From Firmicutes bacterium HGW-Firmicutes-1 (lineage in GTDB: Bacteria; Bacillota; Clostridia; Lachnospirales; Vallitaleaceae): DNA of 64,000 nucleotides. Below are positions 49,525-58,846 of the stretch, in pieces. The notes below the pieces were generated by a model. That model saw only the letters and a list, made by a program, of their open reading frames with translations, did no database searches and had not been told where the DNA came from. Position 1 is the stretch's first letter; each line of letters begins with the position of its first letter. The stretch is from positions 124,001 to 188,000 of the forward strand of contig PHAG01000004.1 in assembly GCA_002841625.1 (NCBI GenBank). Reading direction: 5' to 3'. The translations under genes were made by a program, and so were the position numbers.

Positions 49525-50574
49525 TTACAAGCAGATTTTTTGATTCCCTGCTGCTTTGAGCAATCTGTTCATAGTTGCCATTCCAATGTCTTTTTCAGAA
49601 AAAGCTTTCGTATAAATAAATTCGATAGCTTGTTCATCCATCATCCTTAAAACCTTAAATAAATTAGCTGCTATTTCTGTTCTATTGTTTTTCGAGCCTA
49701 TAACAATTATATTTTCGCATTGGTACATTTGCTCATCTTCATAAGTTGCAATAACTGCTACCTTAACACCAGCAACTTCTTTTTCTCTAACCAATTCGTT
49801 AATTTTATTCCTTACAAGATTTTCATCCCCATAAATAACTGTTAGTTTTCCTTTAGGTGCATAGTGCTTATATTTCATTCCTGGTGACTTTGGAACGATC
49901 TTCTCATGTTCTCCCATTAGCGTTGGATCTACTTGAACCTGTCCAATTTCCTGTTCTAACATTTCTTTAGTAACTGACCCTGGCCTTAGTAAAATAGGCA
50001 TACCAGAAGAAACATCTAGTACTGTTGATTCCAGGCCTATTTGAGCCTTTCCACCATCGATAATCATATCAACCCGCCCATCCAAATCTTCAATAACATG
50101 TTTAGCACGAGTTGGACTTGGCTTTCCTGATCTATTGGCGCTTGGAGCTGCAATTGGTAATCCAGCCGCTTCAATAATGGCTCTAGCAATATTATTAGAA
50201 GGCAATCTAATTGCCACTGTCTCTAATCCTCCAGTAATAAACTTAGAGATGGTGGCCTTCTTATTAAATATGAGCGTAAGTGGCCCAGGCCAAAATTTAT
50301 TCATAAGCCTTAGGGAAACCTCTGAAACTTCACTTGCATATTTATATACATCATCTAAGTGTGCTATATGAACTATTAATGGATTATCAGATGGTCTTCC
50401 TTTAGCTTCATATATTCTTTTAACGGAAGCTTCATTAAGAGCATTGGCACCAATACCATATACGGTTTCTGTAGGAAATGCAACAAGTCCACCTTGCTTA
50501 AGTAATGTGGCTGCTTCTTCTATCGCTTGGAAGTCTAAGTGCTCTCCATCAATTTTAACAATTTTTGTTGTCAT
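49525..50574 (-). CDS. ywlC: Threonylcarbamoyl-AMP synthase (Sua5/YrdC type)
   Basis: A 349-residue enzyme that makes threonylcarbamoyl-AMP for the t6A37 modification of tRNAs. The YrdC catalytic domain (residues ~10-200) shows FPTETVYGIGANA, KGRPSDNPLIVHI and PSANRSGKPSPT. The C-terminal Sua5 domain (~240-349) is present, so this is the long form. GGAG before the ATG at 50574 fixes the start; an upstream in-frame start at 50628 would add 18 residues and has no ribosome site. Confidence 0.94.
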   Translation of the reverse strand: MTTKIVKIDGEHLDFQAIEEAATLLKQGGLVAFPTETVYGIGANALNEASVKRIYEAKGRPSDNPLIVHIAHLDDVYKYASEVSEVSLRLMNKFWPGPLTLIFNKKATISKFITGGLETVAIRLPSNNIARAIIEAAGLPIAAPSANRSGKPSPTRAKHVIEDLDGRVDMIIDGGKAQIGLESTVLDVSSGMPILLRPGSVTKEMLEQEIGQVQVDPTLMGEHEKIVPKSPGMKYKHYAPKGKLTVIYGDENLVRNKINELVREKEVAGVKVAVIATYEDEQMYQCENIIVIGSKNNRTEIAANLFKVLRMMDEQAIEFIYTKAFSEKDIGMATMNRLLKAAGNQKICL

Positions 50575-50640
50575 TTTATCTCCGTTATTCTTAGATATTC
50601 TTGCTTCTAATATAGTATTATACCACATTTCCTAATGTTG

Positions 50641-51471
50641 TCAAAGAGCCTGACTTCTACCTTTTAACTTATCTAATCCGAAGTAAATTAACATGAAACC
50701 CAATAAAATAATAATCATCAATTGTCCAACATCATAATAATTATTATCTGTTTTATATAGATAAAGATTCGTCAAATTAAATACAACATGAATTACAATT
50801 CCACTATATAAAGTTTTTGTTTTCATTACGACGTAGCCTGCAATGATTCCAAGTAACAGTACTGAAATTCCTTGTATTAAGTCAAAATGAATTATGGAAA
50901 ATAACAATCCTTGGATAACAATTGAAAACCATATTGACCATGTTTCAGCGAGCTTTCCCATTATAAAGCCTCTAAAAATAAGCTCCTCAAAAAAGGGTAT
51001 ACATATTCCGACAATAACAATAGTACTAATAAAACCACTTTTATATAGGCTATTGTAGCTTTTATAATATGGTTCTAAATTGATATATTCAGAAGCACCT
51101 AGTATTACCCCGTTGATTAAGAGCACTAAGCCAAATCCTATAATAACAGAAAATAATACATTAGCAAGCCCTATTTTATTTTTTATCCATGGGCATAATT
51201 GTTGATTTGCAATTTTAAATGCCAACATAATCATTACTATACCCATTATCCATCCAATAAATATGTATATTATTTGAGTACTATCAATCATTTTAAGTGC
51301 TTTTTCTTCAATTGATAGCGTATTTGAGATAAGCATTTTTGATACAATGCCATTTTCTTTTTTGGCTAATTGAAATATAACGAAGCTATAGCCAAGATAG
51401 ATTATTTTTTGACATAAAAGTACAACAATAACATATAATATTGCTTCTACAATGCTCTTTATTTTACCCAT
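50641..51471 (-). CDS. CPBP-family intramembrane metalloprotease
   Basis: A 276-residue protein with about eight membrane helices. The CPBP (Abi) motifs are EELIFRGF, the FSIIHF helix and HVVFNLTNLYLY, supplying the Glu pair and the two His-centred sites. These enzymes cleave membrane-bound substrates or act in self-immunity to peptides. The real target is unknown. AGGTG precedes the ATG at 51471. It lies between the amidase and ywlC. Confidence 0.85.
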   Translation of the reverse strand: MGKIKSIVEAILYVIVVLLCQKIIYLGYSFVIFQLAKKENGIVSKMLISNTLSIEEKALKMIDSTQIIYIFIGWIMGIVMIMLAFKIANQQLCPWIKNKIGLANVLFSVIIGFGLVLLINGVILGASEYINLEPYYKSYNSLYKSGFISTIVIVGICIPFFEELIFRGFIMGKLAETWSIWFSIVIQGLLFSIIHFDLIQGISVLLLGIIAGYVVMKTKTLYSGIVIHVVFNLTNLYLYKTDNNYYDVGQLMIIILLGFMLIYFGLDKLKGRSQAL

Positions 51472-51514
51472 ATGTATCACCTAGTTTTATCATATTGTAT
51501 AGATCTAGCATCTA

Positions 51515-52216
51515 TTATTTGACTTCGTCTTCTTCCATCATCTTTTCTAAATATGCAACAACTCCCGCATGAATGCCATAAGCAATCTTCGTTTGGTACT
51601 CTTCATTAATCAAAAGATCAGCTTCTGCAGGGTTTGATAAAAATCCACATTCAACAATAACTGTTGTTACAGCAGTTTCTTTTAATAAAAAGTAGCTGCT
51701 ATTCGCTTTAATCTCTCTATTATTTTCTGCATCAACATTTAATGCCATGGATTGTTGAATGTATCCTGCAAGATCTTTTCCTTCCGTTGACTCATCAAAA
51801 TAAAACACTTGAGCACCCCTACAGTTTTCAGTTTGATAACTGTTTTGATGAATGCTGATTACAAGAGCAGCATCACTTTCATTACATAATCTAACCCTCT
51901 CTTGTAGGTCGGATTTCTTTTTGTTTTTTACGCCTTCCTTATACAAAGCATCGTCTGTTTCTCTCGTCATAATAACTGTGATTCCCTGCATCTCTAAATA
52001 ACTCTTAAGTTTTATTGCAATGCTTAAATTAATATCCTTTTCAAGTGCATCATTGGTACCAACTTTACCTGGATCATTTCCTCCATGCCCAGGATCGATT
52101 ACGATCACTAAAGATTTTTCTGCTTTTTGGAAGGTAGGAAGATAATCTCTAACAATTAGATTCATACTGAGTAAAAATAAAATCAAAACAAGTATTGGTT
52201 TAATCCATCTTTTAAT
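51515..52216 (-). CDS. cwlD: N-acetylmuramoyl-L-alanine amidase (Amidase_3, CwlD-like), non-canonical ATT start likely
   Basis: A wall amidase that cuts the bond between MurNAc and L-Ala; the short, single-domain form is typical of CwlD, which acts in spore cortex maturation. Zinc-site residues lie in VIDPGHGGNDPG, RETDD/LQERVRLCNES, ISIHQNS and the Glu of VIVECGFLSNP. The annotated front is odd. The frame stays open upstream and gives a perfect signal anchor, KRWIKPILVLILFLLS, if translation starts at an ATT at 52216, 10 bp after AAGGTGG. Otherwise a TTG at 52186 without a ribosome site must be used. The assignment as amidase is sure; CwlD is likely. Confidence 0.85.
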   Translation of the reverse strand: MKRWIKPILVLILFLLSMNLIVRDYLPTFQKAEKSLVIVIDPGHGGNDPGKVGTNDALEKDINLSIAIKLKSYLEMQGITVIMTRETDDALYKEGVKNKKKSDLQERVRLCNESDAALVISIHQNSYQTENCRGAQVFYFDESTEGKDLAGYIQQSMALNVDAENNREIKANSSYFLLKETAVTTVIVECGFLSNPAEADLLINEEYQTKIAYGIHAGVVAYLEKMMEEDEVK

Positions 52217-52279
52217 GATATTACTGCCACCTTAACTTTTTATACATTATATTTTTGGCCTAAAGTAATTATACTTTAA

Positions 52280-53995
52280 TTATTTTAGATACTCCTCTAG
52301 GACCTGCCATACTTCATCTTTTTCCAAACCTAGTTTCCATCCCGAAACGCCAGCCAAATCATATTCTATTGCAAGGCTCACCTTTTCCTCAATTGATTTT
52401 TCTTCTTCTAGCCAAATTTTATAAGTAATGTCCTCAATGATATACTCTCCATAATATTGAGCAACTATTTCGTCCCATTTAATATCTGCCTTGTTCTCTA
52501 CTAATATTTCATAAGCCTTCTTCATACTATAGGCCTTTGACGATACTACTACTTCTCCTTCAACTACTTCCTCCATCCATAATCTAGTATAATATGGCAA
52601 ACCAAGAATTATCTTTTCCTTTGGAACCTCTTTTAATGTATCAATAATACCTTTTTCCACAAATCCAATAGAGGCAACGGAACCACTTTCTGCTGAACCA
52701 GACCAATGTTCATCGTAAGCCATGATCATGACGTAATCCACTATCTTTCCTATCTCTCCCCTATTATAATGTGCTGTCCAGGCCGATGGAACATACAAAT
52801 CTACAGATACAATTAGACCTTGCTTTTTTAAATAAGGTGTAAGCTCTTTCATAAACTGAACATAATGTATTCCATCTTCCTTTGCAATACTTTCAAAATC
52901 AATGTTTATTCCATCTAATTCATAAATTGCTGCTAATGCAAGGATTTGCTTGATGACTTTTTCTCTCTTTTCCGTACTGCTTAATACATCGTGCGTAATT
53001 GTCGAACTAAAACTGTTGCTTAACAATGCCCACACTTGATAACCTTGATCATGTGCCCAGTTTACATAACTAACATCTGCTAAATTAGATATATTTCCGT
53101 CTGAATCACTAATCGCAAACCAGGTTGGAGAAAGAACATCTAGTCCCGAAGCACCCTCTATTGTTTTCATCAATCCACTGTTTGCACTTGCATTCGTAAC
53201 TTGATGCCATACAATATTAACTTTTCCATCGAAACTAGGAACTGGTGAATGGGCTTTCATTTCTTCTTGTTTTCCAGGGATATTTGTTGTTTCTACTATA
53301 GAATCTTTTTGCAAAAACCCAATATAGCCCTCTTCTGTTCTTACCTTATACCACTGTTCACTTTCCTCATAAATCTTAACATTTTCCCCTAGCTGTAATT
53401 TTTTAATATAGTTGCTGTTTTTATTCTTTGTAATTCGAAGCTTGACTTTTTCTGTCTTGATACTCCCTTGGACTGAATCTTTTTTTACATCATCTATAAT
53501 CAACAAATCAAGCTCCTCGTTGTATTTTACTGAATAGGTGCAAAACTTTCCAAGTAAGTCAAGAGGAATATAGCCGCTCGAATCCTCCATTTGAATAATT
53601 GGCATGTTTAATCTTAACGGTTCATCGTTTACAAAATAATTCAATTCATCACTTTTCATTCTCACTACGTCTTGCGTTGTAGTGTAGGTCAATGTACTCT
53701 CTTTTTCATCCCAATAAAAGTTAGGATTTAAGTACTCTATTACAAAATCTATTGGTAAATAAATTTTATTCTCAAGGATTACTGGATAATGATTAAGCAC
53801 AATAGGTTGATCTTCGAAAACAACATATGTATAATCTTCTTCAATCCCTTCAAATATTTCAGATGCATGGGCTTTCTCATACCCTGGAAAAAGCTCTCTT
53901 AATTTTGCAAATCCTTTCAATAGAAATACTGAAAGCAATATAATAAATGCACTAATTATAGTGATACGAAATATAATTGTTGCAACTTTTTTCAT
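52280..53995 (-). CDS. Exported GH18 glycosidase with copper-amine-oxidase-N-like and SH3 domains
   Basis: A 571-residue membrane-anchored wall hydrolase. There is an N-terminal helix (residues ~6-27). Residues ~50-160 form paired Cu-amine-oxidase-N-like modules (ILENKIYLPIDFVIEYL, YIPLDLLGKFC). A bacterial SH3 domain follows at ~180-235 (VKLRITKNKNSNYI, WYKVRTEEGYIGFL). The GH18 domain (~255-571) has the catalytic DGINIDFES and VMIMAYDEHW. This layout is found in spore and cell-wall glycosidases. GGAG lies 9 bp before the chosen ATG at 53995. Confidence 0.88.
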   Translation of the reverse strand: MKKVATIIFRITIISAFIILLSVFLLKGFAKLRELFPGYEKAHASEIFEGIEEDYTYVVFEDQPIVLNHYPVILENKIYLPIDFVIEYLNPNFYWDEKESTLTYTTTQDVVRMKSDELNYFVNDEPLRLNMPIIQMEDSSGYIPLDLLGKFCTYSVKYNEELDLLIIDDVKKDSVQGSIKTEKVKLRITKNKNSNYIKKLQLGENVKIYEESEQWYKVRTEEGYIGFLQKDSIVETTNIPGKQEEMKAHSPVPSFDGKVNIVWHQVTNASANSGLMKTIEGASGLDVLSPTWFAISDSDGNISNLADVSYVNWAHDQGYQVWALLSNSFSSTITHDVLSSTEKREKVIKQILALAAIYELDGINIDFESIAKEDGIHYVQFMKELTPYLKKQGLIVSVDLYVPSAWTAHYNRGEIGKIVDYVMIMAYDEHWSGSAESGSVASIGFVEKGIIDTLKEVPKEKIILGLPYYTRLWMEEVVEGEVVVSSKAYSMKKAYEILVENKADIKWDEIVAQYYGEYIIEDITYKIWLEEEKSIEEKVSLAIEYDLAGVSGWKLGLEKDEVWQVLEEYLK

Positions 53996-54007
53996 TGTGT
54001 TCATCTC

Positions 54008-55753
54008 CTAGGCAATTGATTTATCTTCTATTGTTAATGGTATTTTGATATGCAAGCTAAAACCTTCTCCATCTGGTGATCCACACGATAGGGTACCTTC
54101 CAACTCCTTAACCCTTTGTTCCATTCCTAATAATCCATTTCCTTTTATTAAATGGTTACATCCCTTTCCATTATCTGCAATAACAAGGTCAAGGCCTGAA
54201 CCATTAACCCTGATTCCCAGTGTTATTTGAGTTGCTTGTCCATGTCTTACAGCATTGGTTAATCCTTCTTGACACATTCTATAAATAGCATCATAATACT
54301 TTGGCGCTATTGCTTCCTCTGCATATCTTGCAATTACTTCAACATGGGTACCTAAGGCTTCGATCTCTTGTCCCATCTTCTCAATTTCTTCCACTAGTTT
54401 ATTGACGTTAATACTTGTAGTTGTGTTCCCCGCCAAGGACTTCTTTAGCTCTACAAAGCCTTCTCTTACTATATCTCTCGTTAAAATTATATTTTGATTT
54501 GTAACCGCCCTATCTTTTCTAACCATTGCATAGCTCATATCAAGCAACGAAATTACAAGTGTTAATGAATGTCCAATAATATCATGCAACTCCTTTGATA
54601 CACGATTACGCTCTTTTGCAATAGTCAGTTTTTTGATAACGGCTAATTCCTCTGAAAGTGCACGATTTACTCTCTCAAGCTCATCATTTTTACTTTCAAG
54701 TTGCTTTTCAGCCTTGATGTATTGGGTAACTTCAATAAATCTAAAAATTACATACCGAAGTATTTTCTTTTCATTTTTGATTTTTTCTAATTGAACAATA
54801 AAATCCCGATCTATATGATGCACTCTAAGTTCTAAGGTTACCTTCTCAAGCTCAGGTTCACTGTGTATGAACTCATTAAATTGCATCTTTAGACCATCAA
54901 AATGATCAATATTATATTTATTATCTTCCAGATACCTTTCTAATGTTACGTTGTCAAGTACTTGAAGGTGCTCGGTAGCATATCGATTCATGATAGCATT
55001 ATATTTAACAATCTTCATATCTTTATCAGCTATAAATATACCCTCATGCATATTTTCAAATATAGTATACCTAGCAATCTTTCTAATATCCAAAAACTTA
55101 TATCTATACGAAACATATCCAAATATTAAAAATGTTACATTAAACATAATTGGTGTAATATCTGTAGGAATCCAAGTTAAGACAAAAACATGAAATATAT
55201 TTGCAATCATCGGTAACCCTAATCCAATCGTTAGTAGAATCTTTTTACTATTTTCCATATCATTATTATTCTGATATAGACCCTTTAGCAAATAAATATA
55301 AGCAAAACAAATTAAGCTATATGAAAAAAATGTATGGAAATAAAAAGCAGCTCCATACGTCTTACTGGTCATTGAAAATTCACTAAAAAACAAATGATGA
55401 TATCCATTTGTAATAAGTAGTCCATAATTAATCGTATTGACTAAAAAGATCCCTAAACTTATCTCTTCTCTAATCTTTTTCCCTTGTTGATAAAAATATG
55501 CAAAGTGCAGGAAGACACTTCCAAAGTAACATACTCCTATATACTGAAGAATCGTAAAAATCCATGTCAATGTCTCATTTGGAGAAAAAAGCGTTAATAC
55601 CTTTCCTAAAATCCAAACAAAAATGGCTGCTTGTAAAACCAAGAAACCTCTTAATAGCTTTGTATTTTCTCCCCTTAAATAAAATATAACATTAAATCCA
55701 ACCGAAATTAAGAGTGAGATTACATAAAAAACTTCTCCATATAACCGATCCAT
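54008..55753 (-). CDS. Sensor histidine kinase, 7TM N-terminus, PAS-like region, HisKA_3
   Basis: A 581-residue sensor kinase. The first ~215 residues contain seven membrane helices like the 7TM histidine-kinase N-terminal family. A PAS-like linker follows (~225-345). The dimerisation domain holds the phospho-acceptor His in RVSKELHDIIGHSLT, and the HATPase domain has GLTNAVRHGQA, IADNGKGC and GNGLLGMEQRV. This is the NarX/LiaS-type kinase class. The next gene, also on this strand, encodes the NarL-type regulator, only 10 bp away. The signal is unknown. Confidence 0.88.
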   Translation of the reverse strand: MDRLYGEVFYVISLLISVGFNVIFYLRGENTKLLRGFLVLQAAIFVWILGKVLTLFSPNETLTWIFTILQYIGVCYFGSVFLHFAYFYQQGKKIREEISLGIFLVNTINYGLLITNGYHHLFFSEFSMTSKTYGAAFYFHTFFSYSLICFAYIYLLKGLYQNNNDMENSKKILLTIGLGLPMIANIFHVFVLTWIPTDITPIMFNVTFLIFGYVSYRYKFLDIRKIARYTIFENMHEGIFIADKDMKIVKYNAIMNRYATEHLQVLDNVTLERYLEDNKYNIDHFDGLKMQFNEFIHSEPELEKVTLELRVHHIDRDFIVQLEKIKNEKKILRYVIFRFIEVTQYIKAEKQLESKNDELERVNRALSEELAVIKKLTIAKERNRVSKELHDIIGHSLTLVISLLDMSYAMVRKDRAVTNQNIILTRDIVREGFVELKKSLAGNTTTSINVNKLVEEIEKMGQEIEALGTHVEVIARYAEEAIAPKYYDAIYRMCQEGLTNAVRHGQATQITLGIRVNGSGLDLVIADNGKGCNHLIKGNGLLGMEQRVKELEGTLSCGSPDGEGFSLHIKIPLTIEDKSIA

Positions 55754-55763
55754 ATTCATTTCC

Positions 55764-56414
55764 TCAACTTAAATTGTTTTTAATGGCAAAGATAACTAGC
55801 TGTGTTCTATCCTTAATTTCTAACTTTTCTAAGAGCTTTGACACCTTATTTTTTACCGTTCCTTCTGTAAAGTTTAAATCCTCTGCAATTTCCTTGTTGC
55901 TTTTACCGTCTACCACTTGCTTAATAATGCTTATATCCTTACATGATAAATGATAGCTTTCTATAGCTGTTGCTATTGTATTTTTCTCAGTAATCGTTTG
56001 TTTCACCCCTGAACGCAATGAACTTATTACACTCTTATGCATAACATATAGGTCATGAACAACACTTTTTACTGCTAGTACTAATGCTTCCGGCTTAATA
56101 TCTTTGACCAAATAACCATCTGCTCCCTTTTCCATTGCCTCAAATATTGAATCTTCATCCTCAAAGGTAGTAAGAATAATTACTTTAGTATGGGGGTATT
56201 GCTCTTTGATTTTCTTTGTTGCGCCTATACCATCAAGCTTAGGCATTCTAATATCCATAAGAATGATATCAGGTCTAATTCTTTTGCAAGCTTCTAAAGC
56301 TTCATACCCATTGCAACCTCCATCAAAAACTGTAATCTCAAGATCTTGACTTAACATAAATATTAAAGTTTCTTTTAGCAATACTTGATCATCTACAACC
56401 ATAGCTTTAATCAT
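55764..56414 (-). CDS. NarL/LuxR-type response regulator
   Basis: A 216-residue regulator. The receiver domain has the phospho-Asp in DIILMDIRMPKLDG and the Lys in GYLVKDIKPEAL. The C-terminal LuxR helix-turn-helix has NKEIAEDLNFTEGTVKNKVSKLLEKL. The usual LTxRE opening of the HTH is replaced by LSCKD. It overlaps the pseudokinase gene by 8 bp and precedes the intact kinase gene by 10 bp, so all three form one unit. Confidence 0.92.
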   Translation of the reverse strand: MIKAMVVDDQVLLKETLIFMLSQDLEITVFDGGCNGYEALEACKRIRPDIILMDIRMPKLDGIGATKKIKEQYPHTKVIILTTFEDEDSIFEAMEKGADGYLVKDIKPEALVLAVKSVVHDLYVMHKSVISSLRSGVKQTITEKNTIATAIESYHLSCKDISIIKQVVDGKSNKEIAEDLNFTEGTVKNKVSKLLEKLEIKDRTQLVIFAIKNNLS

Positions 56415-57759
56415 TTAATCCAACTCCCTTCTTATACCGTGATACTGCTTGTCTCATTTCATCAAGTGCATCTCTTGCCCTTGAGGTTGTCTCTCTAATT
56501 GCAATCTCTACTACTTCATCACGTTCCTCTTGCTCTAACAATAAACCACACACTTCAAGAAGTGCCATGATTTCTGTCATTGAATGACCAAAAGTATCAT
56601 TGATTTCAGTCATCAATACATTTCTCTCCTTTTCAACCGTTAATTCCTTCATATTTTCCATATGCTCTTCAAGCTTTTTATTTGCTTTTAAAAGTTGATC
56701 GTTTTTATGTATAATACCCTTTTGTAAATGCATCATTTGTGTCATATCTCTAAAAGTAATCATGGTTGCAATCTTTTGTTGACGCTCATCAAAAATACTA
56801 CTAACGGTATAAAATAAATGCAAATCCCTTTTTTCTATGTTAATTCGAAGCTCACCAGTAAACTGATTTTGTTCTACTTCCTTGACTGCACATAAAATGT
56901 TGTCAACAGAAAGCTTATTGTCCGAAATAGATTTGAATTGATTCATCATATCTTCCAGTTTATTGATTGCTTCTATCGTTATATATTGTTTGAAGAAGTC
57001 CTTATTCAAATCAACAATCTCTAATTTGTTGTTTATAACTATAATCCCATAATTTGCATTATTTAAAACCGATTCAAGCACGAAGGGAATCTTATCATAC
57101 ATTTGATATTTTATCGTTACCCCAATTAAACCACTCAAGTATAGAAACATAAATAAAATGAAGATGTCATGCTTCACATTCAACGTGCCTAAATAAAAAA
57201 CAATATGTGCTAACAAATCAAACCCAATGGCTGCTATAAAATAGAGACTTTGCTTCGTTCTGTTAAGCCCCTCTGTCTTTAAATTATAATAAATGAAAAA
57301 TACAATTCCTACAAGTAAATAACCAATGATCAATGTCCCGTATATGTAACGAAGCTTCAATGCTTGGTTGCTACTTCCACCAATTGCTGAGGCAATTAAT
57401 AAAATGAATGCAATACAAGGTATACTACACCATAGCACTGACAATTTCTGATCCATAGGCCTTTTATAACTGTAGCTGTAAGCAAAGAGAAAAATATTGT
57501 ACCCTACAAATACCATCATCGCGTCTTTCAAATAGGAAAAATTTATTCTTACTGCATTATTCACTACCATATATTCCAGTAGTAATACAACTAACCAAAG
57601 GAGAAGCAACAAATGTGCAATGATATATTTTTTTATAAAGTAGCTTGGTTTTGCCTTAACATAAATATAAACAAAATAAAAAACCAATAACAATGTTGAA
57701 GCCAACAACAATACAACTATACCAAAAATATGTAATGCGTTCGGTACAATTTCATTCAT
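56407..57759 (-). CDS. Kinase-like membrane sensor lacking phospho-acceptor His and ATPase domain
   Basis: A 450-residue protein with about seven membrane helices (residues ~5-235) and a PAS-like domain (~240-350). A short dimerisation helix pair (ERNVLMTEINDTFGHSMTEI) then matches the HisKA_3 segment of the neighbouring kinase (ERNRVSKELHDIIGHSLT). The acceptor His is Asn here. The protein stops ~55 residues later with no HATPase domain. It cannot be a normal kinase. It most likely senses a signal and pairs with or restrains the intact kinase of the same cluster. GGGGGAG precedes the ATG. Confidence 0.85.
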   Translation of the reverse strand: MNEIVPNALHIFGIVVLLLASTLLLVFYFVYIYVKAKPSYFIKKYIIAHLLLLLWLVVLLLEYMVVNNAVRINFSYLKDAMMVFVGYNIFLFAYSYSYKRPMDQKLSVLWCSIPCIAFILLIASAIGGSSNQALKLRYIYGTLIIGYLLVGIVFFIYYNLKTEGLNRTKQSLYFIAAIGFDLLAHIVFYLGTLNVKHDIFILFMFLYLSGLIGVTIKYQMYDKIPFVLESVLNNANYGIIVINNKLEIVDLNKDFFKQYITIEAINKLEDMMNQFKSISDNKLSVDNILCAVKEVEQNQFTGELRINIEKRDLHLFYTVSSIFDERQQKIATMITFRDMTQMMHLQKGIIHKNDQLLKANKKLEEHMENMKELTVEKERNVLMTEINDTFGHSMTEIMALLEVCGLLLEQEERDEVVEIAIRETTSRARDALDEMRQAVSRYKKGVGLND

Positions 57760-57827
57760 TTACTCTCCCCCTTCCATTATCATGATTAATTGTATTAAAC
57801 CATATTTTATTTAAACATACAACATAA

Positions 57828-57851
57828 AAGCTATCCCTATTGGAATAGCTT
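57828..57851 (-). terminator. Terminator after the AIM24-like gene
   Basis: AAGCTATCC and GGAATAGCTT pair with one mismatch; a short T-rich tail follows on the minus strand. It separates the AIM24-like gene from the sensor cluster. Confidence 0.65.
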
Positions 57852-57933
57852 CTATTCTCCCATTTTGTTCCTCTAAAAACCTTCACATAACACTGTGTAA
57901 AACTACATCTATAACATAAATATTATGTTATTC

Positions 57934-58725
57934 TTAATTACCATCAAGCAAGTTGCCAAATACTCCTAATATGCTTCCTTCCTCTTTGGACGATCCTCCA
58001 GTTCTTGATGCAGCCAATACCTTATCCGCCATTCTACTAAATGGTAAAGACTGAAGCCACACTGTTCCTGGACCTGCAACTGTAGCAAAGAAAAGACCTT
58101 CACCACCAAAAATTGTATTTTTAATTCCTCCGACAAATTGAATGTCATATTCGACTGAAGAAGTCAATGCTACTAAACAACCTGTATCTACTCTTAATGT
58201 TTCTCCTGCCTTTAAATCTCTTCTAACTATGCAACCACCGGCATGTAAAAATGCCAATCCATCTCCTTCGAGCTTTTGCATAATGAAACCTTCTCCACCA
58301 AAGAAACCTACGCCAATTTTCTTTTGAAATGCAATACCAATTGCAGTTCCTTTTGCTGCACATAAAAATGCATCCTTCTGGCAAATAATCTTACCATTGA
58401 AGTCTTTAAGCTCTACCGGAATAATTTTTCCTGGATAAGGTGCTGCAAAAGCTACCTTTCTTTGAGCTTGATCTTTATTTTCAAACATAGTCATGAATAA
58501 GCTTTCACCTGTAATCACACGTTTGCCCGCACTAGCAAGTTTACCCATAAAACTACTCTTAGCCGCTTGATTGCTACCATCTCCAAAAGTTGTTTCCATT
58601 TGGATACCTTGTTCCATGTACATCATTGCGCCAGCTTCAGCAACAACAGCTTCTGATTGGTCAAGTGCAATTTCTACAAATTGCATATCATCACCATATA
58701 ATACATAATCTACTTCATGTGCCAT
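57934..58725 (-). CDS. AIM24/TIGR00266-family protein
   Basis: A 263-residue soluble protein of the AIM24-like beta fold, with repeated Gly-rich strands: [56 protein letters not shown], and the late [22 protein letters not shown]. The function is unknown in bacteria; it may bind membranes or proteins. The ATG has GGGGGA 8-13 bp upstream. It is a single gene with its own terminator. Confidence 0.88.
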   Translation of the reverse strand: MAHEVDYVLYGDDMQFVEIALDQSEAVVAEAGAMMYMEQGIQMETTFGDGSNQAAKSSFMGKLASAGKRVITGESLFMTMFENKDQAQRKVAFAAPYPGKIIPVELKDFNGKIICQKDAFLCAAKGTAIGIAFQKKIGVGFFGGEGFIMQKLEGDGLAFLHAGGCIVRRDLKAGETLRVDTGCLVALTSSVEYDIQFVGGIKNTIFGGEGLFFATVAGPGTVWLQSLPFSRMADKVLAASRTGGSSKEEGSILGVFGNLLDGN

Positions 58726-58819
58726 CCAAGTTTCCCCCTATTTCATAAATAGTTCATCACAATAATGATATTGTACAACCTTTTATCTACTATTTTAAGT
58801 ATCTTACGTCATTCATAGC

Positions 58820-58835
58820 GATGACTTTAGTCATC
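58820..58835. terminator. Small hairpin after the ABC permease operon
   Basis: GATGACT and AGTCATC with a 2-base loop lie 12 bp after the last permease stop. The T-run is on the plus strand, so action on the minus-strand operon is uncertain. Confidence 0.35.
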
Positions 58836-58846
58836 ATTTTTAAAGT

